This document shows positions 28,901 through 38,600 of a stretch of DNA of 64,000 bases, piece by piece. Position numbers and translations under genes: made by a program. The DNA is from Zobellia laminariae (GTDB taxonomy: Bacteria > Bacteroidota > Bacteroidia > Flavobacteriales > Flavobacteriaceae). Location: the NCBI RefSeq assembly GCF_009725995.1, contig NZ_RCNS01000001.1, positions 662,283 through 726,282 of the forward strand, read 5' to 3'. The notes beneath the pieces were generated by a model that ran no database searches, was not told the origin of the DNA, and was given only the letters and a program-made list of their open reading frames with translations. Every line of letters begins with the position of its first letter. Within the stretch, counting starts at the first letter, position 1.

Positions 28901-31900
28901 CCGGCCAAACTGCTTCTTCTGAACTTGAGCCAAAAGGTGTGAACTCCAAAGGAATCTCTAATTGATAAAAGTTTTCTGTAAAATCTGTACCTATTCTAAG
29001 GAAACCAATTAACGGTTGGTCTACATCATAATTATCGGTCTCTAAAATTTTCTCGGCATGTATGAACATTTTTAATTTCTCATACTGGCGCACATCTATC
29101 TCAAGGTTTTTAAAAACACCTCTTGAATCTTGCGACTCTAGATTTTCCACTACCAGCGATAGTGATTGCTCATTCTGCTGAATGATTGTATTGTTATTAT
29201 TCAATTGCTCACGAAGAACACCTGGTGGCAGAACATAGGGAATTGGTGTCCTGCTTTCATTTTCTTGAATATTTACAGCGTTTACATCTAAAGTAGTAGC
29301 ATCATCCGCTGTGTTAATATCATCTTCATCAAGAGATTTTGTGTATGTTCTCCAATCACCTCGTACTAAATCAAGAGTGGCAAAACGTAAAAGCACATCG
29401 CTAGAAAAGCCCGTCATGTACATACGTAAAGAGCTTACAGAACGGAAATCTGTGATACCTCCTACTGCATCAGTAAAATCACTTAATGGAATTTTATACT
29501 GGATCCATCGCGTACGCACCGTACTTTCATTTGGAATTCTCGTTCCTGAAAGCACCAGTGAATCACGTATATCTGTTACATATTTATCGTTAATAGTCGT
29601 GTTAGGCTTAATAGGAATTCTATATTCATAATAACTATTTACCGTATTCATGGTAAGGTCACGATCAATATCCTCAACATCTGGTAATGTTGTAGACCCT
29701 CTATTATCATTAGTTACTTCTACCGGAGAGTTCCCTTGTGGGTTGTTAAAATTCAAGTAACGCTCTAAAATACCGCCTTCTCTTTGCAAGAAATACTCAT
29801 AGTTATCCAAAGCTGGATCTTCAGGATTGTCATTACCATAAATAGCCGCTTCAGCTGCATCATCTAAACCATCAAAACCTATATCTTGTTGGGCACGACT
29901 GTTTTCATCTACATCAAAAGCATATACTAAAGCCTGTGTTGCTGGAACAGGTCCCCAGATTGGATCTTCTGGCTTAATACTCCCCTGACCATCTATAGGT
30001 AATCCGTTTTCATACTGTTTGAGACCATCAGATAAAATATCTTCGGAAATATTACCTAGGTTAAAAACTAATTCACCTTGGCTTGTAGCGGTTCCTTCCA
30101 AATAAGGATCCATCACCCAAAATTGTACAAACTCTACATTGGCTTGCTCAAAATTAGTGCTGCTCAACGAACGCATGATACCACCCCATTTCTGATTAGG
30201 CACTTCTGTATTAAAATTAGCATTTGCATTATACGGCCCTTTCATCTGGGGATAGTACGCCAAATCTAATGTAGTCTGCTGACGAGTCTGTCCTTGTGCC
30301 ACTTCAACTTGCGGAAAAACCTCATCTATGAATATTCTTCTTGTTGCGTTTGTTGAAATATCGTTATCGCTTATACTAGAAGGTCTTTGGTTGGTATAAA
30401 AAACGGGATCTATACTATACCAAGCCGTTTTAGCTCTACCAAAACCTGTTTCCAATCCCTTTTGCGTTGGTGAATCTAAAAATTCCACAGGGGTACTTGC
30501 TAGTGTCCAGCCCAATGAAGAACGAATATCTATTAACGCTTGTGCACCTTCAAAATCATCTAAATACGTAGTTGTTTCCCCTTGAAAATCTGCATTTTTA
30601 GGAGAATTAGGTTTTAACCATGCTACTTCACCACGAACCGAAAGATTAGACGGTACATCTGTATCTATATTAGGAAGCTTATTAACTAAGCGAGTGAAAA
30701 ACGGAACTTCTGTTGAGAAATTTCCATTAAAACCGAATACGGTATTATTTACCGGCTCCACTCCAAAATTGGACTTTTGCGTTAGCGGTCTTTCATTCAA
30801 ATTCAATAAAGTGGCCCCTAGAACAAAGTTCTTATTGAACTGATGTTCTACGTTCACGCCTGTAAAACGACGTGTTTGTTGACCAAATACTGCATTATTT
30901 TCTACTGAAATATTGATTGGGGTGTTTGAAGCTTCTAAGCTTGGATCAAGAATCTGAACTGTACCCGCCTGATAATTTACGGTATAATCAATACCCTCTT
31001 GTAATTGTCTTCCACCAGCGGTAACACGAACCGATCCTCTTGGAACGTTAAAAGCACCTATAGGAATACCATTACTTCCCTCTGACTTATAAGTTCCTTT
31101 AAGTAAAAACTTATCTTTTTCAGGATCTTGTAAAGCAGCTGATTTTGTCTGCACATACATATCTCTAAATACGTACTTCTTTTGGTTAGCGTTATACGTA
31201 CTTTCCGTATTATAATCTTCAATATCACCTAGACGGTTAAATAAATACTCACCAAAAGGCTCAACTTTGGTAAAAATTATCTGTCCATTTTGTGTATCTA
31301 CGGTGATTCCTGGAACAAAATCAAAAAACCCATCACCACCAGATTGTACATCATTATAGGCATTTAACCTATCAAAATTAAACACATTTAGCAGTATACG
31401 CTCTTGTAGGGGCTTGCCGCCATCCGTTTGGGTCGGGAAATCTTCTACTGGAGTAATATAGTTTCTTGGTGTTGGGTTAGAATAAAGAATATTCATCTTA
31501 AAATCATCTTCACTCAACCTAAAAGCACCCGTAGCATAAATGTTCTTCATCATCAAATCCCAGATAGGATCAGATACATTGGTTATATTACTTTTAAGTA
31601 ATTTAAGAATCAGCGTGTTGTTTTCAATTATAGGATTATCAATAGCTCCTGAAACCGTAGTGGCATCTAGCCCTCCATTGGCAAATTCCCCTACTTGATA
31701 AACTTTACCATTATAGGTATATTGAAACGCAACGGCCAAGACCTCATCATTACTTAAACGTTGGTTCAATGAGATATAACCTAATTGCGAGTTAAATTGA
31801 AAATCTCTACTCTGTTCTAATTTTCTAGCATTCTCTAAATAGGCATAATCAAAACCCTGATTAGGCAGATAACCTCCTACGCTAAAACCCTGTTCTATAG

Positions 31901-33176
31901 TGGCTACATCACGAATACTGGTTGTTAGCGCTCCACCTTTACCAATTTCAGCTGGATTATAATTATTTGCGTTATTTCGTGGTAATTCATTTGGCTGTCC
32001 TGTATTAGTATTAGCTTTGAAAAATGATGCAGGAGCATTTTGGCCAATTCTAGTGGTTTCATCTCCCGCCACTAAGGGGTCATACTCACCTAAATCCTGT
32101 ATACCTACAATATTACGAACGTTTAAAGTTTGTTGACTACGGTTGGTTACCCACACCTCTATACGGGTAATTTGAACTTGACTTCTTATATAAGGATAGT
32201 TGACTAAAGCCGCATCGTAATTATCCCTAAAGTATTGTGATAAGAAGAAATGCTTGTCTTCATCATATTGAAGAGCTGAAACAGAAAAATCGTTAACCGT
32301 ACCACCACCTTGCGCAACAACCGTGTTGTTTTGCGAACGTTGCTCAGAAAACACTGCTGTAACTGTAGTTTTACCAAATTGAAGCTGGGTTTTAACTCCA
32401 AAAAGACTTTGCGCCCCAGTTATTAAAGAACTGTTTAGCGGCATATTTACGTTACCTACTTCAATAGACTGGATAATATCATCCTCAGTTGGCGTATAAT
32501 CTAATTTTACAATATTCTGGAAATCAAAAGTGGCTTCTGTATCATAATTTGCGGTTACCTGCAAACGTTCACCAATTTTACCTAGCATACTTAAACTAAT
32601 ACGCTGATCAAAATCAAAAGAAAGATTGGTACGGTTTCTTGGAGATAAGGAAGGGTTGTCATTTTTCTGCCAAATAACACCTAAATCCATTGCAACAGAA
32701 CCTTGCGGTATTACTTCTATGGTATTACCTCCAAAAATAGATTGAAAGAAGCTGTTGTTTACGTAAAAGTTAGGAAGTAAATTTTTTCGAGCTTCTTCAC
32801 TACCTTCTTTCTTGCCTGAGTAAGCATCTGATTTTTCTTTAAAGTAACCCTTTATCCCTTCTTCTTGTACCAGTTTGTAATATTGCTCTGGCGTTAGAAT
32901 TACAGGATACCCAATATCAAAATCACCTACCTTCTCAGAATAGATGTACATGTTAAGATTTGTGTCGTAATCGTATTTAGAAACAATACTTTCCGGATTT
33001 TCCATTTTGAGTTTACCCAAAGAAAAACCGGTCTTTACGGAATCCACTTCTTGCTCTTCACTACCTTCATTTTCGGTTTCTTGAGCATACGATATACTCG
33101 AAGAAACAATCAAAAATAAAAATAGGAGTGTAAGCTTAAATGGTGATTTAAGAAATAGTTTGGCCCCTGTTTTCAA
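25986..33176 (-). CDS. sprA: SprA, type IX secretion outer-membrane translocon
   Basis: A 2396-residue protein, close to the length of the well-studied Flavobacterium SprA. An N-terminal signal peptide (about 1-31, ending SISYAQ) leads into very long regions of beta-strand repeats with frequent aromatic ends, as expected for its 36-strand barrel. Recognisable stretches include NLSFDFDQRISLSMLGKIG, repeated LEFEVxRxxx-like strand pairs, and a final strand FTIRYNFGN. SprA forms the pore through which T9SS cargo crosses the outer membrane, and is required for gliding. It starts 5 bp after the ruvA stop codon, so it is probably co-transcribed with ruvA and maeB. The two T9SS-tagged lyases in this window would be its cargo. 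Confidence 0.96.
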   Translation of the reverse strand: MKTGAKLFLKSPFKLTLLFLFLIVSSSISYAQETENEGSEEQEVDSVKTGFSLGKLKMENPESIVSKYDYDTNLNMYIYSEKVGDFDIGYPVILTPEQYYKLVQEEGIKGYFKEKSDAYSGKKEGSEEARKNLLPNFYVNNSFFQSIFGGNTIEVIPQGSVAMDLGVIWQKNDNPSLSPRNRTNLSFDFDQRISLSMLGKIGERLQVTANYDTEATFDFQNIVKLDYTPTEDDIIQSIEVGNVNMPLNSSLITGAQSLFGVKTQLQFGKTTVTAVFSEQRSQNNTVVAQGGGTVNDFSVSALQYDEDKHFFLSQYFRDNYDAALVNYPYIRSQVQITRIEVWVTNRSQQTLNVRNIVGIQDLGEYDPLVAGDETTRIGQNAPASFFKANTNTGQPNELPRNNANNYNPAEIGKGGALTTSIRDVATIEQGFSVGGYLPNQGFDYAYLENARKLEQSRDFQFNSQLGYISLNQRLSNDEVLAVAFQYTYNGKVYQVGEFANGGLDATTVSGAIDNPIIENNTLILKLLKSNITNVSDPIWDLMMKNIYATGAFRLSEDDFKMNILYSNPTPRNYITPVEDFPTQTDGGKPLQERILLNVFNFDRLNAYNDVQSGGDGFFDFVPGITVDTQNGQIIFTKVEPFGEYLFNRLGDIEDYNTESTYNANQKKYVFRDMYVQTKSAALQDPEKDKFLLKGTYKSEGSNGIPIGAFNVPRGSVRVTAGGRQLQEGIDYTVNYQAGTVQILDPSLEASNTPINISVENNAVFGQQTRRFTGVNVEHQFNKNFVLGATLLNLNERPLTQKSNFGVEPVNNTVFGFNGNFSTEVPFFTRLVNKLPNIDTDVPSNLSVRGEVAWLKPNSPKNADFQGETTTYLDDFEGAQALIDIRSSLGWTLASTPVEFLDSPTQKGLETGFGRAKTAWYSIDPVFYTNQRPSSISDNDISTNATRRIFIDEVFPQVEVAQGQTRQQTTLDLAYYPQMKGPYNANANFNTEVPNQKWGGIMRSLSSTNFEQANVEFVQFWVMDPYLEGTATSQGELVFNLGNISEDILSDGLKQYENGLPIDGQGSIKPEDPIWGPVPATQALVYAFDVDENSRAQQDIGFDGLDDAAEAAIYGNDNPEDPALDNYEYFLQREGGILERYLNFNNPQGNSPVEVTNDNRGSTTLPDVEDIDRDLTMNTVNSYYEYRIPIKPNTTINDKYVTDIRDSLVLSGTRIPNESTVRTRWIQYKIPLSDFTDAVGGITDFRSVSSLRMYMTGFSSDVLLRFATLDLVRGDWRTYTKSLDEDDINTADDATTLDVNAVNIQENESRTPIPYVLPPGVLREQLNNNNTIIQQNEQSLSLVVENLESQDSRGVFKNLEIDVRQYEKLKMFIHAEKILETDNYDVDQPLIGFLRIGTDFTENFYQLEIPLEFTPFGSSSEEAVWPDNNQMEIVLADLNKVKSVWISGTDLSEIRYFEVIDGEVVSVNPLSARTPGRLRIGIQGNPSLGSIRSMMVGVKNVSRTPARGEVWFNELRLAGLDNEGGWAALAAVDANFADFANVSATGSTSTSGFGAIDQMPNERAREDALSYDVVTNVNLGQLLPNKWGIQLPFNYGISEQMITPEFDPVYDDLKLQDRIDAADNPEDAKAIEEQAEDYTKRTSINFIGVRKDRGEEADANFYDVENFTFNYSYNETNHRDFEIASLEDQNVATGFVYNHNFKPVEVAPFAKNDSLFTSSYWRWLKELNLSLLPTSVSVNSNIERQFSQQRFRDVVEEGVDKLDLPTLRQRNYQFNWQYAVNYSLTKSLRLNMTASNNHIVRNYFEDPSDPNSAIDQTLGLWDGFWDLGEPNRHAQQLELNYELPFSKIPFLDFINSQYSYTSNFDWQRGGDALREVALEDINTVQNASTHNITANLTMQKFYDMLGLKKRSGKSAAPKGPIRKDKAGNPASGDEKTKKKSGGLFNTAVDVLTMVKRVNVNYNESRGKVLPGYTQSVGFVGSLKPSVGFVFGSQADVRFNAARKGWLTGFEEFNEQYIQNVNRQLNITATAQPTKDLTIDLSADRQYSNSYQENFSVIRNVDGSLEYNNLLGNNYGNFSISTVMIGTVFNKSSEFDSETFEQFKQNRLIVAKRLVADRGETLNLDPDTGFPEKYGKTQQDVLLPAFFAAYTGQDAERVNLDAFRQIPIPNWNLKFTGLMRNKWFKKRFQRFSLSHGYRAAYSINSFQTNLEKVQLENEGLSTLDADTGDQMSDLILNNVVLNDEFNPLVRLDFEMKNSVSILAEMRTSRTLALSFDNNLMTEMNGKEYTVGLGYRFKDVKFVTNIGGNKTRLKGDLNLKADVTLRDNITIIRNLDIDNNQITSGQNLLSIKFTADYALSKNLNALFFYDHSFSQFAVSTAFPQTTINTGFTIRYNFGN

Positions 33177-33181
33177 ACTTG

Positions 33182-33763
33182 TTATAAATTTTTAAGCGCA
33201 AGTTTAATTATGTTCTCTACGCTGAGCGAGGGATCTTGGGTGAGTACTTTATCAACTACCTTTTCAGCTTGTCTTCTTACAAAGCCAAGAACCTCTAAAG
33301 CAGATAACGCTTCTTCTTTATTAGTATTGTTCGCAAGTGCGGAAACTTCGCCTATATCGTAAACTTTTAAAATCTTGTCACGAAGGTCTAGGATTACTCT
33401 TTGGGCTGTTTTGGCTCCTATGCCTTTGATAGATTGAATTGTAGGCACGTCCCCATTTGCAATAGCATCTCTAATTTGAGCAGGTTCCAATGAAGAAAGC
33501 ATGGTTCTTGCCGTACTTGAACCTATACCGGAAACCGATAATAAAAGACGAAAAATTTCACGTTCAGACCTTTCAGAAAAACCGAATAACGTGTGTGAAT
33601 CTTCCTTCACCTGAAGATGGGTGAATAAACTAATACTCTCTGAATCCCCTATTTTAGAAAAAGTATTCAAAGAAATATTTACAAAATACCCCACTCCACC
33701 ACATTCTATTACTACATATGTTGGATTCTTTTCTACAAGTTTGCCTTTAAGATGGGTTATCAT
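33182..33763 (-). CDS. ruvA: Holliday junction branch migration protein RuvA
   Basis: A 193-residue RuvA: N-terminal OB fold (about 1-62, MITHLKGKLVEKNPTYVVIE opening), the two helix-hairpin-helix motifs (LLSVSGIGSSTARTML and IQSIKGIGAKTAQRVIL), and a C-terminal three-helix domain that contacts RuvB (about 145-193). RuvA tetramers hold the four-way junction for the RuvB motor, encoded 5 kb upstream in the same direction. Neither ruvC nor ruvB is adjacent, as is common outside Proteobacteria. Confidence 0.96.
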   Translation of the reverse strand: MITHLKGKLVEKNPTYVVIECGGVGYFVNISLNTFSKIGDSESISLFTHLQVKEDSHTLFGFSERSEREIFRLLLSVSGIGSSTARTMLSSLEPAQIRDAIANGDVPTIQSIKGIGAKTAQRVILDLRDKILKVYDIGEVSALANNTNKEEALSALEVLGFVRRQAEKVVDKVLTQDPSLSVENIIKLALKNL

Positions 33764-33788
33764 GTCTGGTGTGGTTTTGGGGGTTATT

Positions 33789-33813
33789 TTGTCCGGCCAT
33801 GACAGCCGGACAA
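33789..33813. other. GC-rich hairpin between maeB and ruvA
   Basis: A perfect 9-bp inverted repeat (TTGTCCGGC at 33789-33797 with GCCGGACAA at 33805-33813) with a 7-base loop lies 8 bp beyond the maeB stop codon. There is no T-run after it on the minus strand, so it is not a typical rho-independent terminator. It could protect the maeB mRNA end or partly attenuate transcription into ruvA and sprA. Confidence 0.6.
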
Positions 33814-33820
33814 TTACTTT

Positions 33821-36121
33821 TTATTTAGCCTGTGTTGATTTGGCCTTTTTCCTTTTTTCTCTTTCTTGAGCATCTATAACCGCAACCGCCGTCATATTTA
33901 CCATTTCATCTACACTTGCTCCTAATTGAAGAATATGAACTGATCTTCTTAGACCAACCATGATTGGACCGATACTATCTGACTGGTTTAATTCTTTCAA
34001 TAATTTATAAGTGATGTTTGCAGCTTCTAGGTTAGGAAAAATCAAGGTATTGACTTTCTTACCTGCTAGTTTAGAAAAAGGAAACTGACTCTGTAATAAT
34101 TCCTTATTCAATGCAAAATCCGTTTGAATCTCACCATCAACTACTAAATCAGGATTTCTTTCATGTAAAATTCTAACCGCTTCTCTTACTTTTTTAGCAT
34201 GAGGATGGCTAGATGAACCAAAGTTTGCATAAGACAACAAAGCCAATACAGGTTCAAAACCAAAAGTAGACGCAACATTTGCTGCATTCTGCGCTATTTC
34301 TGCAATCTCTTCTGCAGTTGGATCAATGTTTATAGAAGTATCGGATAAGAATAAAGGTCCTTTATCGGTAATCATGATGTTTACGGTAGATACCTTCTTA
34401 ACGTTTGAAGCTCTACCTATAACCTCAAGAATAGGTTTTACTACCGTTGGATAGGCTCTTGAATATCCAGAAATCATTCCATCCGCATCTCCTTCAAGTA
34501 CCATCATAGCACCAAAGTAGTTACGCTGTCTCATTCTTATTTTAGCGCTATAAAGTGTGGTACCACTTCTTTTTCTGCTTTCCCAGAACTTGGTCGCGTA
34601 GCGTATATGTTTTTCATCGAACTCGTTAGAAGTCGGATCTAAAATTTCTATATCAGCATTAAAATCTATCTCCTTTTTTAGCTCTAAAATAACCTCTTTT
34701 CGCCCTAAAAGAATAGGTTCTGCAATACCTTCTTCATAAACAATTTGCGCAGTCTTAAGTACATCCAAATGGTCAGCCTCAGCAAAAACAATACGTTTTT
34801 TATTCATTTTTGCCCGGTTGTGCAATAAACGCACCACTTTATTGTCATTACCAGAACGTTGCAATAACTCCTCTTTGTAACGACCCCAATCTTCAATAGG
34901 ATTCTTAGCCACACCACTATCCATTGCAGCTTTAGCTACGGCAGGTGGAATTTCAGCTATCAAACGCTGATCAAAAGGTTTTGGAATTATATATTCTTTA
35001 CCAAAAGTCAACCTTGTTTCGCCATAAGCAATATTTACTTGCTCTGGAACAGGTTGCTTGGTAAGTTCGGCCAATGCTTTAACAGCGGCCATTTTCATCT
35101 CTTCATTAATAGTTGTAGCACGAACATCTAGAGCTCCTCTAAAAATAAAAGGAAAACCTAGTACGTTGTTCACCTGATTAGGATGATCTGAGCGTCCCGT
35201 AGCCATAATAATGTCTTTACGAGTCTTTACAGCCAAATCATAACTAACCTCCGGATCAGGATTGGCCATTGCAAACACAATAGGATTTTTAGCCATTGAC
35301 ATTAACATGTCTGCAGTTACAATATTAGCAATAGATAATCCTACAAATACATCTGCATCTACCATTGCTTCAGAAAGCGTATCTATTTTTCTATCTGTTG
35401 CAAATTCTTTTTTAGAAGCCGATAAATTTTCAGCATCTTTTCTAATAACCCCCTTACTGTCTAACATGACAATATTTTCGGATTTAGCACCAAAAGCTTT
35501 ATACAATTTTGTACAAGATACAGCTGCAGCACCAGCGCCACTTATTACAATCCGTGCCTCACTCATTTTCTTTTCAGATAATTCAAGGGCATTTAGTAAT
35601 GCTGCGGCAGAAATAATTGCAGTTCCATGCTGATCATCATGCATCACCGGAATATTAAGCTCTTCTTTTAGCCTTCTTTCTATTTCAAAAGCTTCCGGGG
35701 CTTTTATATCCTCTAAATTGATACCCCCAAAAGTAGGAGCTATCATTTTTACAGTCTCAACAAATTTATCTACATCTTCAGTATCAACCTCTATATCTAT
35801 GCCATCTATATCAGCAAAAATCTTGAACAACAATCCTTTCCCTTCCATAACAGGTTTAGAAGCTTCTGGACCAATATTGCCCAGACCCAAAACAGCGGTA
35901 CCGTTAGATATTATAGCAACAAGATTACCTTTAGAGGTATACTTATATACATTCTCTTTATCCTTTGCAATTTCAAGACAAGGTTCTGCCACACCTGGCG
36001 AATAGGCCAAAGCCAGATCGCGTTGTGTAGAATACGGTTTTGTAGGAACGATTTTTATTTTCCCAGGCTGCGGTTTAGCATGATATATTAATGCTTCCCT
36101 TCTCAGTTTTTCATTGCCCAT
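33821..36121 (-). CDS. maeB: NADP-type malic enzyme with phosphotransacetylase-like domain
   Basis: A 766-residue two-part protein. The N-terminal malic enzyme (about 1-430) has SPGVAEPCLEI, the catalytic-region HDDQHGTAIISAAALLNAL and the nucleotide-binding GAGAAAVSC. The C-terminal half (about 435-755) is a phosphotransacetylase-like domain (AEADHLDVLKTA, TVNIMITDKGPLF, ELNQSDSIGPIMVGL). The enzyme converts malate to pyruvate with CO2 and NAD(P)H; in MaeB the PTA-like part is not known to be catalytic but responds to acetyl-CoA. Length is standard. It heads the maeB-ruvA-sprA string. Confidence 0.95.
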   Translation of the reverse strand: MGNEKLRREALIYHAKPQPGKIKIVPTKPYSTQRDLALAYSPGVAEPCLEIAKDKENVYKYTSKGNLVAIISNGTAVLGLGNIGPEASKPVMEGKGLLFKIFADIDGIDIEVDTEDVDKFVETVKMIAPTFGGINLEDIKAPEAFEIERRLKEELNIPVMHDDQHGTAIISAAALLNALELSEKKMSEARIVISGAGAAAVSCTKLYKAFGAKSENIVMLDSKGVIRKDAENLSASKKEFATDRKIDTLSEAMVDADVFVGLSIANIVTADMLMSMAKNPIVFAMANPDPEVSYDLAVKTRKDIIMATGRSDHPNQVNNVLGFPFIFRGALDVRATTINEEMKMAAVKALAELTKQPVPEQVNIAYGETRLTFGKEYIIPKPFDQRLIAEIPPAVAKAAMDSGVAKNPIEDWGRYKEELLQRSGNDNKVVRLLHNRAKMNKKRIVFAEADHLDVLKTAQIVYEEGIAEPILLGRKEVILELKKEIDFNADIEILDPTSNEFDEKHIRYATKFWESRKRSGTTLYSAKIRMRQRNYFGAMMVLEGDADGMISGYSRAYPTVVKPILEVIGRASNVKKVSTVNIMITDKGPLFLSDTSINIDPTAEEIAEIAQNAANVASTFGFEPVLALLSYANFGSSSHPHAKKVREAVRILHERNPDLVVDGEIQTDFALNKELLQSQFPFSKLAGKKVNTLIFPNLEAANITYKLLKELNQSDSIGPIMVGLRRSVHILQLGASVDEMVNMTAVAVIDAQEREKRKKAKSTQAK

Positions 36122-36240
36122 AAGTCCATTAGATTTTAGAAAACAAATTTAAGAGTATTCAACGGATAAGTGTAGCGCGTGAACCGTATAATTTTTCAAG
36201 AAGACAATCTGCTACACAACAAAACCAGGTTTTAAACAAT

Positions 36241-37557
36241 TTACCCCTCCTTATCAGCTTTTACGTTTAACCGTAATGAAAATATGCTGGCAAGGATAAA
36301 AAACGTACCTGCAAATAGAATTGCGTTGACAGCATTACCCCCAAGAAGGTTTTTAAAAATAGGCCCAAAAGTTACCGTTTCTATACCCATGGGAATAACA
36401 ATCATCATATTTAAAATACCCATATACACGCCTCTCCTATCTTGTGGAACAATCTTGGCCACCATGGTATAAGGTATACCCATCATTGCCGCCCATCCTA
36501 TACCAAAGAAAACCATCGGAAATAACACATAAATTGAATCGGAGATATACGGGATAGCAAAAAGTGCAAGACCGGTTCCCAGTAAGCTTGCCGCATAGAT
36601 TTTTTTACTTCCATATTTAAGGGCTAATGGAACCAAAGCCAAAGCCACAATCATAGTTGTAATATTGTACGTAGTACTCATTTTTGCCGACTGAGCAGCT
36701 GCTTCCGAAAGATTAAAACCCATTGTACTCATGAACAAAGGTGTTATAAACTGCCAATAAACAAAAAGGGCGTACCACTGAAAAAGATAAACTACCGAGA
36801 GCTTCCACATGAAAGAAGGCATCTCTTTAATTGCTTTCGTTATCTCTACGAAAGGCATATTGAACCGTTGACCAGGTGACATTGCCTTATGCGCTTTTAT
36901 CTCTTCAAGCTCTTCTTCTGACGGTGGAATTTCAGGTGTTTTCAAAACTGACCACAGAATGGTAGCTACCGATAAGAAGGCGCCAATGAAAAAGGAATAG
37001 TACAACCATTTTGGAATGGAACCTGCCACATCTACAACATCATCTACACTGAACCAATCTTGAAATAAAAAAATTGAGGCATTGGCCAAAACAATACCGG
37101 CACCAACAAATAAACTTTGCATTTGATATCCAAGACTCAATTGCTTTTCAGGTAATTTGTCTCCCACAAAAGCACGGTAAGGTTCCATGGCCATATTGTT
37201 TCCCACATCTAAAATCCACAGTAGACCTACGGCGAACCATAAGGCCGGACTTAATGGAAATGCGAATAAACAGATACTTCCTATGATGGCTCCAATTAAG
37301 AAAAAGGGCTTACGCCTACCAAAACGAGGTGACCAGGTTTTATCTGATATAGCTCCTATTATAGGTTGAATTATTAATCCCGTAACCGGTCCCGCTATAT
37401 TTAAAATAGGCAACATATCTTCTGGAGCACCTAAAAATAGAAAAACAGGATTGATTGCAGTTTGCTGAAGTCCAAAACTAAACTGAATGCCGAGGAAGCC
37501 CACGTTCATATTGAAAATCTGCCAAAAACTTAAGCTAGGTTTTTTAATAAAGTTCAT
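36241..37557 (-). CDS. MFS sugar transporter, SLC45/GPH-like
   Basis: A 438-residue inner-membrane protein with twelve predicted helices. The sequence FSFGLQQTAINPVFLFLGA in the first helix and the RFGRRKPF loop after the second are characteristic of the SLC45-like branch (sucrose/maltose transporters and the glycoside-cation symporters). A long polar loop rich in P and E separates the two six-helix halves (about residues 210-235). It likely brings a glycoside or oligosaccharide in with a cation, but no glycosidase or regulator lies beside it to show the substrate. It stands alone between maeB and queG, with gaps of about 120 bp each side. Confidence 0.85.
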   Translation of the reverse strand: MNFIKKPSLSFWQIFNMNVGFLGIQFSFGLQQTAINPVFLFLGAPEDMLPILNIAGPVTGLIIQPIIGAISDKTWSPRFGRRKPFFLIGAIIGSICLFAFPLSPALWFAVGLLWILDVGNNMAMEPYRAFVGDKLPEKQLSLGYQMQSLFVGAGIVLANASIFLFQDWFSVDDVVDVAGSIPKWLYYSFFIGAFLSVATILWSVLKTPEIPPSEEELEEIKAHKAMSPGQRFNMPFVEITKAIKEMPSFMWKLSVVYLFQWYALFVYWQFITPLFMSTMGFNLSEAAAQSAKMSTTYNITTMIVALALVPLALKYGSKKIYAASLLGTGLALFAIPYISDSIYVLFPMVFFGIGWAAMMGIPYTMVAKIVPQDRRGVYMGILNMMIVIPMGIETVTFGPIFKNLLGGNAVNAILFAGTFFILASIFSLRLNVKADKEG

Positions 37558-37678
37558 TTGAAGTTGGTTTTGGTCTAAAAACTACCTAACAAGATAGAAC
37601 AATAAATCCTCCACTGGAAAGAACTTAACAGTAAAATCTAAAAGTTGACGAACTCTAACGTTTTCGTTGGATGAACAG

Positions 37679-38599
37679 TTATTTTAAAAACTTGATGTTT
37701 CGCTGCAAACCAGAGAATTTTGTTCGTTTTACTGCAGATTTCTGAAAAACCTTTCTAAACACATCCTCGGTAATTTCTTCCCAATCTTTTTTTGACATTG
37801 ATAATAACTCTGGGTGAGGATTAAATAATGGCTCTCTATGTGGTTTTGAAAAACGGTTCCAAGGGCACACGTCTTGGCACACATCACAGCCAAAGGCCCA
37901 ATCATCAAACTTGCCTTCAAACTCCATTGGAATTTCATTTTTAAGCTCTATGGTAAAATATGAAATACATTTACTGCCATCCACTACATACGGCTCAACA
38001 ATAGCCTCCGTTGGGCAAGAATCTATACAGGCGGTACAGGTACCACAGTGGTCCGTAACGCGAGTATCATATTCTAAATCCAAATCAACAATAAGTTCGG
38101 CAATGAAATAAAAAGAGCCTACCTGCTGGGTGAGCAAATTACTGTGCTTGCCTATCCAACCTAATCCGCTTTTTGCAGCCCACGCCCTATCCAGTACCGG
38201 AGCAGAATCTACAAAAGCCCTTCCTCCTACCTCACCTATATTTTCGGAGATGAAATTTTGAAGTTCACGTAATTTTGATTTAATAACGTGGTGGTAATCG
38301 TGGCCGTAAGCATACTTAGATATTTTATACGTGTCATCTTCCTGTGTTTCTTCAGGATAATAATTGAGCAATAAGGAAATAACGGACTTAGCGCCATCAA
38401 CCAATAAACGTGGGTCTAGTCGTTTATCAAAATGATTGGCCATGTACGACATTTCGCCGTTCATGTTATTATTTAACCATTTTTCAAGTCGAGGAGCTTC
38501 CTCTTCTAAAAAATCGGCTTTGGAAATACCACAGGACAAAAAACCGAGGCGCTTGGCTTCGGTTTTAATTAGTTCTGAGTATTTCTCTTTGGAGTTCAT
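37679..38599 (-). CDS. queG: Epoxyqueuosine reductase QueG
   Basis: A 306-residue cobalamin-dependent Fe-S enzyme that reduces epoxyqueuosine to queuosine in tRNA. The N-terminal cobalamin-binding part includes [13 protein letters not shown] and [20 protein letters not shown]; two 4Fe-4S motifs follow, [15 protein letters not shown] and [13 protein letters not shown]. It is slightly shorter than the E. coli enzyme, which has extra C-terminal repeats. It starts 1 bp after the ruvB stop codon, so the two are in one operon. Confidence 0.95.
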   Translation of the reverse strand: MNSKEKYSELIKTEAKRLGFLSCGISKADFLEEEAPRLEKWLNNNMNGEMSYMANHFDKRLDPRLLVDGAKSVISLLLNYYPEETQEDDTYKISKYAYGHDYHHVIKSKLRELQNFISENIGEVGGRAFVDSAPVLDRAWAAKSGLGWIGKHSNLLTQQVGSFYFIAELIVDLDLEYDTRVTDHCGTCTACIDSCPTEAIVEPYVVDGSKCISYFTIELKNEIPMEFEGKFDDWAFGCDVCQDVCPWNRFSKPHREPLFNPHPELLSMSKKDWEEITEDVFRKVFQKSAVKRTKFSGLQRNIKFLK

Positions 38600-38600
38600 A

